Positions 53,019 to 64,000 of a stretch of 64,000 nucleotides of DNA are shown here, in pieces. A model generated the notes under the pieces. It was not told the origin of the DNA and searched no databases. It worked only from the letters and a program-made list of their open reading frames with translations. Positions within the stretch are counted from its first letter, which is position 1. Each line of letters starts with the position of its first letter. The DNA comes from Certhia americana (Eukaryota; Chordata; Aves; Passeriformes; Certhiidae), in assembly GCA_018697195.1 (NCBI GenBank), contig CM031878.1, positions 36,640,340 through 36,704,339 on the forward strand, given 5' to 3'. A program made the position numbers and the translations under genes.

Positions 53019-56000
53019 ATTTCTTGTGCGTTTCCTGGCCTGTGGCTCATATCTCATCTGTGTAGCCCCACATACCCCTTGAACTTCCAAGATCTCTGTA
53101 GGTTGCCTTCCCCCAGCTACACCAATTGTCTTCTGTTTCCAGCAGAAGTACAAGGCTTCATTTGGTTTTCTCTGTAAAAGAGGATATCCATTTTCTCCCA
53201 GTCATCAGACAACAGGGCCTTGGATTTCTCTGGCAGCTGGGCTATGAAGTTGGAACAATAAACATGTCAGATGTATTTTTAATTGGAAAAAAGAGAAAAA
53301 ACTTAAACTACAAAATTAGAGGCTCTATTTCAAGACTAAGACATGGTCTTTCTATAGCAGCCCAAGAAGATTAATGTTTGCGAATAGATTTAAACAGTGC
53401 TCAAGGCCAGCTTCTCTGGCACCTTTTAAAGTGCTAAATTTATTGAATAGACAGTTGGTTAAAGTGGTGACAAGTGTTAATGAGATTATATTATTGAAAA
53501 TGCTACATCTTATACATGGGACATTGTGGCAGTTTTCCCTTAGAAGAGCTTCTTTGGAAAACACGACAGTTCACTAATTGGGCAAAGCAGTCTCCTTCAC
53601 ATGGTTTGTTTGCACATTGCAGAGGGTAATTTACCAGGTTTTCTATCCCAGTACTGCTAGTAAAAGCAGTAAGTGAATATAATGAAAGGCTGTAGCTGGG
53701 CTAGGGTGTACTTGCTTTCATAAACTGGAAGTACTTAAGTCCATACTTCTGTAGAAGTACAAGTCTAAATAAAACAGAAAAAAAATTATATGGTATTATG
53801 GTAATAACGCAGCTGTTTCAGGTAAGTATTAAGAAAATCTACTTTAATTTGTATACATAAAGTGGTCATACATCTGCATTATGGATTTCAAAGTGACAAA
53901 ATATTGTTAAAACTTTAATGCTTTTAATCCTAAATTTAGCTAGACTGAATACATAGGATTTATTTACATATAAATGTAGTCTCTTCAGCACAAAACCATT
54001 TGAAATGTATGTGTATCAAGCAGCACTAAAATTACAGTGTGCATGGCAGGGACTTTATACTGCAGAATGCTGGTGATATCTGAGAACTTTGTAATAACTT
54101 GCATTTCTTATTAAGGGATATGCTGACAGCATCTCTTTGAAGCATTAGAACCTTTTAACTTTGGTTAGTGAAGTCAGGTTTTTGTTCACTGGTGCTTCTT
54201 GGAAAACACCTCCTAGCCTTGCTGAGAGTATGGCAACAACAGCAAAAAGGCACCCCACCTCTCTTTACTGCTGTTATGGCACAACCCTGGATGCTTGGAC
54301 TCATAAGATAAAAATCAAAAGAAGCTCTCAATAGATGCAATTTGTTTCAGGCACCCTGCAAACAGTTGTGAAAAGTGCTAGGCTTCAGTTCAGAAAGCTC
54401 TGAAGTATGTGCTTCATTTTAGGCAAACAACTAGCGCAGCCCTTGATGCTTTTCTGAGCTGACTGAGTGTTGACTCAGTAGCCACTGATCTTTAATAGAA
54501 AAAGAAACATGCATTTTGAAGAAGTGCCTTGGCCCAGATGTGTTTTTGATGGAACTGAACTAAAATGCAAGGTGCTCTTAGACCGTGGGCAGATGCACAG
54601 TGTGCTATGGGAGACGATCAGTGCTGCACAGGTTATCTTGTCTTTATTGCTGTGCCATCTGTCAAGGAGACCACCACTTTTATCAATACTTTGAAAGGCA
54701 ATAAATTCTATCTTCTCAAAGATGTCGAGGTGCTTGAAGTAACCTGAATGATAGACATGGAGAGACCTCAGGACTTCTCAGTACTGGTCAAGTGAAGTCT
54801 TGTGTCTTCAGGGACAGAAATGGACACAGCCCCAGGCAAGATGATCTGGGAAGAACACCAATGAGCCTTGTGCCTTGTACTCACCTGTATACTGAATTCT
54901 TGGTGTCAATATTTCCAAATCAGTCATGCTACAACTGCAAACAGAGACAGCTAGGTGTGTGATGTTACACATCAGTTCGTCACAGAGCCATCATTTGGTA
55001 GCAGTTTATCATCATCACTCTAGAGGTGTGTCCTTTGTTTCTTGAGTGAGATTGGAAACTCAGCATGTAATCTTACCAAAAATGGACTGTATCTGTACAG
55101 AAAAAAACATAAGAAGATGAGAAGAGTGGTTGGGGATTTTTTAAATTGCTTTTTCAAAATCTCTTGATATAAGATGTGTCACAAAAAATAAACCGTGTCA
55201 CATATTTCATTGACTATAGATGTCATTAATTTTTAAAGGAATGATTCAAATAAATTGCTGAACAGAACCAGTAGATTATATGATGAGCAGATGTAAGAGC
55301 CATTTCAATATTAGATGAGACCTAAATGTTCTCATCACTAACCGTCTTTTAATGGCACTTGCCCTTTGAATGGGTGTCTATGGCAGCATGTTTCTAAGGG
55401 ACTAACTTCTTTGTCTTTCTAATGAAATACTTCTCAAGACTGACTTAAAACTGGTGGTGGTTTGGAAGTGTTTGGTTGTCATGTCAGTTTAGGTTATGAT
55501 AAGGTGGGAAATTGAATGTTTGATTGCATCTCACCATGTTGGTGTGTTCAAAGTCTCTACATCATTGAAGGGCCTCTCACCAAGGCTGGTGAAAAATACC
55601 AAAGAACAGAGCCTTTCAGCCAGCCTGTCTGCCAGAGATAAACTGTTGACATAGAGACAAATGGGCCAAATTGGAAAAAGCACTTAAACATGTGTATCCA
55701 TTCTTGATCAATGCAGTGCACAAGAACTGGGTCTCTTTTTAAATGGCTCAGACATCTGTGCATAGCAACCTGCATGGAGTCAGAAGCACATCCACAGTGT
55801 AGCCAGGAACTGAAACTGGAAGCCTTGCCTGTCATTCAACAACTGGCTAAGTAATATCCTCCATCATTTGCATAACATCTCATGTGGAGGGAGTAGAAGA
55901 AGGCCCTCATAAACCAAGTCTGTGAAAATTTTAGCATGACTTCCTGTATCTATGAAATCAGTAGTGAACACAGACATGTGGTGATGCACAGAACAGGACT

Positions 56001-57294
56001 GAGCTCTCACAGCCATAGCTGTGTTTGGTATGCTGCACTAATGCTGAATTGTTGACAAATAACTGGTAATGGATATCTTATGTGATTTAGAAATAATGAC
56101 AACCCTGACTACTGGGTTTTTCTTCCATTTGCTGTTTGAACATGAGAACAAGAAGGCCATTAACAAATAACAAATAATAACATAAGTAACATAAGAAACA
56201 TAATAGCAAATGTTATGTTCCAAAAGTAGAAGTTATAGTTTGAATCGACAGAATCCTGAAAGTATAAATGTGGTTTCATAACTAAGTATATTTTCAGAAA
56301 GGAAACTTACTTAATCAAGAGTAAGATGTCCTTGAAAAAGCTCTCCTGTTTTCTTAACTCTTCCTTGGAAATATTCTCAGCTCTCATGGTACAAAAGTAA
56401 CTAGCATATCTGTATAGCCACATCACAGTATCTCAGCAGTTACACTGTTTAAAAATTACTTAAATAGATCTCTTTGTTGATGTGATCCAACCAGAATAGG
56501 ACATGCCAGAAGCAATAAATTGTTTAGAACATTGAAATAAAAGACTTTTAAAAATTTAAATTAAGGTTAGGAAACCAAAGTCTAAGGAACTTTAATATTC
56601 TGGGCAGAATTAAAAATGTTCTAAAAGCTTTCAGAAAGGCATTAATTCAGTGAAGGTCCTGTTTAACAGGAGTTTTTTTAGGGTAGGAATCCATATCTTA
56701 CAAGTTGTTTATTATCAAGGGAATATATCCAAAGGACTGATTTTTTTTTTTTTTTTCCTTTTCTGTAATGGACAGGTTAGTTAATGTGGAACAAAATAAT
56801 TTGATGCATTAACTGTGGAACTTAACCAAAGAAAATAGCATTTCTTTAATTCAGTTAAAATTAGGGTATTCAACCATACAGATCCAATCCTACCAATTCA
56901 TGCAGTCAAACCACTGTGTCTTCATGTATTTCAGTTCATGTTGCTGAGTTTCTAGGAGAATCACCTGTCCAGATTTCATTTAATTAATCTTTTTTAGTTT
57001 CTTGAGTGTTAGAGAGTAAAACTGGCCTAATTCAAAGTCGGTTGATAGTGTAATATAGACATTCCTGTTCCTTAGAAAGAGTGTGCCAAGTAAATGTTAA
57101 ATATTAGTTTGGACTTCAGAAACAGCACCTTTTGAGATATTTGTTGAGGAACATATTGGGTGGTACTGATCATTGCTGGGGGAGAGGAGTTTGAACTGTG
57201 AATCCACAGTTCTTCAAAGCTCCTCAAAGTGAATATTAACAGATGCGAAAAAAAGAAACCATGGATTCTCCAACATCTTCAGACTGCCTTGTGA

Positions 57295-58306
<1,012 letters not shown>

Positions 58307-58492
58307 GTGATTGAGTGCATCACTCAGGGCCGAGTCCTGCAGCGACCTCGCACATGCCCAAAGGAAGTGTATGACTTGATGCTGGGCTGTTGGCAACGGG
58401 AGCCTCACATGAGGCTCAACATCAAAGAAATCCACTCCCTCCTTCAGAACTTGGCCAAGGCATCTCCGGTCTACTTGGATATTTTAGGCTAA
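58307..58492 (+). CDS. NTRK2: NTRK2 (TrkB) terminal coding exon E: C-lobe end, PLC-gamma site, stop
   Basis: The last coding part of full-length TrkB: 61 codons plus TAA (58490-58492). It opens in phase 0 with [18 protein letters not shown], continues through the conserved C-lobe residues [13 protein letters not shown] (the Trk version of the CW...R motif), and ends [10 protein letters not shown]. The tyrosine at 58472-58474 is the PLC-gamma docking site (human Y817), and YLDILG at the extreme C-terminus is shared by the Trk receptors. Counting back from the final Gly, the five exons supply the human residue spacing exactly, so the domain has no insertion or deletion. [11 protein letters not shown] differs from the human RKNIKGIHTLL as I recall it. 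Confidence 0.97.
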   Translation: MIECITQGRVLQRPRTCPKEVYDLMLGCWQREPHMRLNIKEIHSLLQNLAKASPVYLDILG

Positions 58493-61398
58493 AATCTCCT
58501 AGCATTTCTTCTTCTGGGCTGTGGGAATGAATGTGTTCAACTGCCACTGAACTACATTAAAATGTGTTCTTAACTTTGACAGTATTAATGACAAAGTTGT
58601 GGAGAAGCTTTCAAAGGGCAAGCAATGTGTGCTTCTCCATCTGTAGACACAGTATTGACTTTTTTAGACATTACCAAGACGTATCTTCTCCCTTTCTCTC
58701 AGTTTCTATCTTTTTGTTTTCTTTCTCTCCTGTCTTTCTAATCAATTTGGCTTCTGCATTATTGTAACTCTGCATAGACAAAGGCCTTAAAAACCCAATC
58801 TGTTATATCAGCAGACTCTTCAGTTTGCCCACAACTAACAATGCCTTGTTGTATTCATGCCTTTGATGTGGATGAAAAAAAGGGAAAAATATATTTGACT
58901 AAAACTTTGTGATTTCTGCTGTATAGCTACTGGGAGTTTCTATGGATTCACCTCATTTTTTTTTTTTGCTTCGGCCTGTGGGTGGAAAAAGAAGACTGGT
59001 GTTCTCTACATGAAGAACGTTCTTTGCAGAGATAAAGCCAGATAGAAAGAAGACGTTCTTGTGTGATACACTATCTGGAGGAACTTGGGAAATCAGGTGG
59101 CATCCAACCCTACAAGAAAACACTGAAGTGATTTGATGGAAGACAAGAGGGGATCTAGCTATTTCCCTGAAAAGTCTTTTTGAGGACTGAAAGGATTGTT
59201 TAAGGAGGTGCTTTGCCAGCACCATTCATTGCCAGAATCAAGTAAAACAAAAAAAGATGCTGCCTGCACTGCACGCAATTATGTTACAAACATGATAAAC
59301 TTAGCACATGCCCTCTCTTTGTCTTCTGGTAGGATATTGTCATGCCACTGGTGTAAAAAATGTTCTCCAGCTAGTCTTTTTTACTAAAGGCTGAAGTTAG
59401 ATTTAGTTACATACAATATTAATTTCAAGATCACATGTTGAAACTAAGGATTTTGTTAGGACAAACTATAAATGCTGAGGCAGGTGTATCTTATACTGTG
59501 CTTGTCCAGCAGCATATTCCTTCCTTCCTCAATTCTTTCTTTTTTCTTTTCTTAAACCGTGCAAGCAAAACTGTGCATGGTCTTTGTCAATTAATGCCCT
59601 TTGTGCAGAAACACTCATCTTGTAGTACACCCTAGTAGGCATAGCAAACTCATAATGATATAACCTATATTTCATTAGAAGGGGCTAATGGAGGACATTA
59701 GCCATGTTAAATGCCTTTACAATGTTATAGATATTATAGGCTGATATAACATGAATAATCTAAAGCACGGAGATCACTGGTTATGTTTGAGACATAGCAG
59801 GGGATAAAGATCTCTAGAGAAAACAAATTACTCTGTGGTTATGGCTTGCTATTCAGAGTGCAAAGATTCTGACCTCAGTGTCATTTTTGTATTGGTACTA
59901 TTGCTGTCATAACCAACATACATACTTTATTAAATAATTTATTTTTGGTTGGATTGGCATTGTATGTGTATAACATTTGCATGGCCACTGTGCTGATGAC
60001 CACTGCATGGGCATACATGTTGTTTTTCAAAATAGAAGTTGACAATTTGAAATGTAGAGCTAGGATTATTTTTAATATGAATTCTTACAAATGAAAACCT
60101 ACCTTAACTATTCCTAAAGATTTCTGCCTCCCTCTGTGAGGGGGCGTTATTGCAAAAAAGTGATCTTTCTTTCCATTTTCTCTTTTTATTATTTCTTATT
60201 GATATGAGCCAGATCAAAATAGTCCATCTTCGTGTTGGGGATATTTTATTTAATAAATTAAGCATTTTATTTTTGTAAGTGTTCCCATAGCACATTTAAT
60301 ATATAATTTGCTCGCATGTATTATTTATTGAGGCACTTTAAGTTTTCTCCTTCAGAAGCTTTTAGAGCTAGCTTATAGAAATTCTGAACATTTTCAGAAG
60401 AAAACAGTTCACTGGACACTGATGAAGTTTTACCCTTCTCAATGTCATTGAAAAGGCAGCATTACAAAGAAACATGACAGTGTAACTATAAAGCCATACT
60501 CAGTATTTCTTTAATAAACTAGATGTTATTTCTTAACTGCTACTGAACTGGAAACACATAAAAAGCCAGAGGAAGATTCCTACAAAATGGGCCTTAAGAT
60601 TTTATCTAGACTGACTTGGAAGTTCTCACAGAAAACTAGAAAAAGACTGAGCATCCAGTGAAACCCATTCTCTTGAGAATATGAATGTTATATTTTAAAG
60701 GAATTTTAAATTCATCTTCAAAATAACAGTGGTGAAAAAGAAAGACACCAGAGTCCTCTTACGGCGCAGTGGGAAGAGGGTGCAGTTGGTGGAGGGGGCT
60801 GCTTAGTTTCTACCTGCATATTCTGTCTTAGTTTCTTCTGAGGTGAAGGAAAAAGCATCTGAGATGATGCTTTTAATGTAAAAGAGGCTCTAGCCCAAAA
60901 GCAAGCAGGGGTGTTTTGCAAGCACTGAAAGAATGTGTACCAAAAATAACCACAAGACCCTGAAAATGTACTTAGTGGCATCTTCTTTTTGATTTACTAG
61001 TGAGACTTTTAGAGTCATTTCAGAGAATAAATATTATTAAAATGAGTTGCGCAATAACATAGCAATTTGTTGAATTTCTAAAGGACCAAATGTTCTACAG
61101 AGCCACCACCATGGAGATAACCTTGACCTATATCGTTAATGTTCTTGATAGTGCATAAAATGTATAATCAGAGTAGAAAAGCTGTAAACTGTAGCTATAC
61201 ATAGTTTGCGTTTGTTCATGAAAAGGTGGGTAAGTGTAGCAGAGTGAGCAGAGAAGAAGAAGAAATATGTTCAAATCACGATGAAGGGTGAGTATATGTG
61301 CATATTCATCACGCTTGCACTGTCAGGTAAATTGTGCACACTAAGTATGACAATCAGGCTCATTCAAAAAGTCTTTCTGGACTGTGCTATGAACTGAC

Positions 61399-61470
61399 CA
61401 TATATATATATATATAATATATGTGTGTTTGCATATGGCATATATATATATACACACACATAGCATATAC
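61399..61470. repeat. AT/GT microsatellite in 3' UTR
   Basis: Alternating AT runs with TATGTGTGT on one side and ACACACATA on the other. The two flanks are complementary, so an RNA hairpin within the UTR is possible. Confidence 0.9.
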
Positions 61471-62239
61471 ATGTATGCCTATGTCTGTTGTATTTTACTT
61501 ATATATGTGCAGACATGCATGCACATTATGTATGGGCTGTGTGTATATGTATAAATTTGCATACACCTATGTTATTACGAATTAAGATTAGAGTGCTATT
61601 AATAAATTGATAATGTCTGCTGAGTAACCAAATTTTTTTTCTTTTGATATTTCTTTTCTATATTTGTAAGATTCAACTTTTTAACTGGTGTGCAGCAGAG
61701 GCAGTGCTAGAATGCCAGAGATTTAACAAGCACTTTTCTTTCCCAGATGATTGCATAAAAACATTTCTTCCATTCCCATCTCACTTGTTGATTTCTCACA
61801 ATGAAGTTAACAGATAAGTTTCCAAGATCAGAAAACAGAGTTTGTTTTACTGTAATTTCTGGGTTTGTGCTACTGTTGTTTTATTATTCTAGCAAAACAG
61901 TGCAGCTCCATTAGCATTTATACTTGCCTGCAGTAGTGAAATAATTTCAAGAATGAGTTGGACTACTCACACTGCAATATGACTTGGAGAGCAATGAGAA
62001 CACTGAAAGTCAGGAGTAATAATAGTAGCAGTCGTTGCACTCTGCCCTTCACTCTCAATTGATCTGCAGAACTTGGAACTGGATGTGGAGAAAGAGACTT
62101 GTAGACCAACAGCAACCCATGATACCTGATGGAGTGTACACTTTTAAAAGGACTGCATTCATTTTGACCTGTAAAACAACATATTTATATATTGTCTACA
62201 CATTAATAAGCAACTGCTTATTTTTTATCTTGGGTTTTT

Positions 62240-62350
62240 TTTTTGTCCTTGCTATTTTTTATTGCTTTCTCTCCTTTCTCTTTTCCTGTCTTTCCTCCTT
62301 CTTTCTTTCTATTTCTTTCTTTCCCTCTCTTTCTCTCTGTGTCTGTCCCC
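62240..62350. repeat. Pyrimidine-rich tract in 3' UTR
   Basis: Mostly T and C on the + strand with TTTC/TTCC tetramer runs. It is a candidate binding region for PTB-type proteins. The open frame through it is low complexity. Confidence 0.85.
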
Positions 62351-63558
62351 TCCCCACCTTAATAAGATTGTGGTTGATGTAGACTTTTACAAAACACTTT
62401 AAAAAGGAAATTAAATAACCCAAATAAATAAGGTATAATGCATATGTGCTAGAAGACATTTGGGTTGTTGCAGCCTGTAACTGAATTTCAAATACTGCTG
62501 TAAAATATGGGGGGAGGGGATCAGGAAGGGACTGGAGAGGAAGTAGGGATTTCTAAAGAGAGATGAAGACTTTGATAGCACAGAAAGTTGTATTGTTGTG
62601 AGGGCTGGAATAAACCACTGCTGCTTTGAATAAGAGGTCCTTTAGAGCCTTAGTTAAAACACCTTTATTTGGGCAGGGTGGGGGAATGTGTTGTTCATCA
62701 CAAATACAAAGCAAAAAAAGAAAAAAGGCTTCATGTTGCAGGGAAAACACTGTGAAATTCACAATAGCAACCAAGTGACTATTTTGCCATCTTTTAAACA
62801 TATGTCTCAGGAGAAGAAATGGGAAATGATGGGTGTGTTATTTTTCCGTCTATGCATTCTGCACAAGGTCTGTGGGGATTTTTTGTTTGCTTGTAGAAGG
62901 TTCTGAGTGATGACTGGCTGATGTTTTATAAACACTGAATATTTGAGCAAGGATTATGGAAGCTGCTAGTAAGTGAGGCCGTTGATTGGAATATGTGAGA
63001 AAACAGAAAAAATCAAATCTATCCAGAGGCCTAATTCTTGCAGCTTATATGTATCTTTCTGTAACTTATAGAAAAGCACCTAAGAATGTTTTATATACAA
63101 ATGATTTAATTCAATATTTATGTTTAATTGAATCACCAATAGAGAGAGAATCAATTAATTATGAAATATTTGTCCCAGCCCTTCTCTCCACCTCTATTTT
63201 ATGTATATATATTTCTAAATATCACTCTGTTTGTCACTTTAGGTAAAGAGGAAGATATCTACATACAAATATAACTCTCTATATTGTCACCAAATTGTGA
63301 CCTGGTGTGTAGAGCTATCTTTCTCCTTTCCTTTTTCCTTTTTTTCTTTAAATTTATTTAATGTGATGTCTCCGTGGAAATATTTAGTGGTTCTTGTTTT
63401 GCAGTTTGTTACAAGTAGTCATTGCTTTAAAACTTTCATTGCATCTTGGCTGATTTCAAAGTGATGCCTAGGTATCAGTGTTAAAAGTTTTGTTTGTGAA
63501 TCATGTGACCAGCTTCTCTCAACATGACATGGAAAGTCTCTTGTATTACAGTGTATTT

Positions 63559-63583
63559 AATAAAAATGATGTCTTACAATAAA
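63559..63583 (+). terminator. NTRK2: Candidate NTRK2 poly(A) signals
   Basis: Two AATAAA hexamers, at 63559-63564 and 63578-63583, are followed at about 63640-63670 by a GT/T-rich stretch (TGTTGTGTGTTGTTTTC) of the kind bound by CstF. This is the best-looking poly(A) arrangement after the stop codon. Cleavage would be expected about 10-30 bases after the second hexamer. Confidence 0.55.
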
Positions 63584-63605
63584 CAATGTCATCCAAAAGA
63601 AAGAT

Positions 63606-64000
63606 AAAATGATTACTTTAAAACACTAAAGATTTCATGAAGTGTTGTGTGTTGTTTTCTTTGTTTGAATGCCTTTGTCTACCTCTATTCTTTTTAGGAT
63701 GAAATTAAGGAAAAGTTTACTATGCTTAGAAGCATGGCAGGTTTACACTCTAAAACTGTGAAACAGAAAACAGTCTCTGAACTCATAGTTCATGGAATAG
63801 TTGACCAGAATTAATAGGACAAAGGAATTGCCAATCTGATGGCAGACTCATTTTTTTAGTCTTTGTTATGCAAAGGAAGATCATATTTGAATTCTTGTTC
63901 ATTTGGACACCTGCTTGTCTTCTAGCAGAAGTAGGCCTTCAGGTATTTTCTGGCACCTTCCTAAAAGTGTCTCTCAAACTACAACCCTGTTAAAAACACA
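63606..64000. other. Putative intergenic DNA after NTRK2
   Basis: AT-rich sequence after the inferred poly(A) site. I see no gene, repeat family or RNA in it. If the UTR uses a site beyond the window, this would still be UTR. Confidence 0.5.

Larger units (their letters stand above)
58493..63605 (+). other. NTRK2: NTRK2 full-length 3' UTR (probable extent)
   Basis: Sequence after the stop codon that most likely forms a ~5 kb 3' UTR. The end is inferred from tandem AATAAA signals at 63559 and 63578 with GT-rich DNA about 60 bases further on. Earlier AATAAA hexamers occur at 60252, 60513, 61026 and 61601 and could give shorter forms. The UTR is AT-rich with several ATTTA-type pentamers (for example near 60.31 and 63.35 kb), a T-rich run near 58.95 kb, an AT/GT microsatellite at 61.40-61.47 kb and a pyrimidine tract at 62.24-62.35 kb. 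Open frames inside it are short and look non-coding. Without transcript data the extent is uncertain. Confidence 0.6.

Noticed and set aside
62035..62382. 115-codon open frame inside the 3' UTR
   Set aside because: Its second half is the translation of a pyrimidine tract and the rest shows no domain.

Overview
The window is vertebrate genomic DNA, almost certainly from a bird. It carries the 3' part of NTRK2 (TrkB, the BDNF/NT-4 receptor tyrosine kinase) on the + strand. Five exons encode the whole kinase domain, the C-terminal tail and the stop codon, followed by a long 3' UTR. The bird assignment rests on CR1 LINE copies, including one with the typical CR1 3' end, and on a solo LTR of a type familiar from avian genomes. 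That LTR type suggests a neoavian rather than a chicken-like species, but this is inference. NTRK2 is Z-linked in chicken; the window cannot show that directly.

Layout: 1-11164 is the 3' part of an intron upstream of the kinase exons. Exon A (11165-11295, P-loop to VAVK lysine), exon B (17225-17397, helix C to hinge), exon C (20892-21126, HRD, DFG and the activation-loop tyrosines), exon D (57340-57498, P+1 loop to helix F) and exon E (58307-58492, C-lobe end and PLC-gamma docking tyrosine) join in frame. Counted back from the C-terminal glycine, they give the same residue spacing as human TrkB (K572, Y702/706/707, Y817), with no insertion or deletion. Exons C and D are separated by a 36.2 kb intron that makes up more than half of the window. 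The 3' UTR starts at 58493 and probably ends near 63600, after paired AATAAA signals. The last ~400 bases look intergenic.

The introns contain three CR1 fragments (two + strand; one much older, - strand, with reverse-transcriptase similarity), one solo ERV LTR (- strand), a ~145 bp sequence present twice 1.6 kb apart, several tandem duplications, microsatellites, long A/T homopolymers and a few perfect hairpins or palindromes. Two CpG-enriched patches (about 30.1-30.5 kb and 40.9-41.3 kb) stand out from the AT-rich, CpG-poor background and are candidate regulatory islets.

I found no second protein-coding gene, no tRNA or rRNA gene and no CRISPR array. I did not find a new biological system. 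The best follow-ups are the CpG-rich patches, the 44 bp palindrome, the duplicated 145 bp unit, and a coding-like tract with one frameshift at 6.9-7.35 kb.
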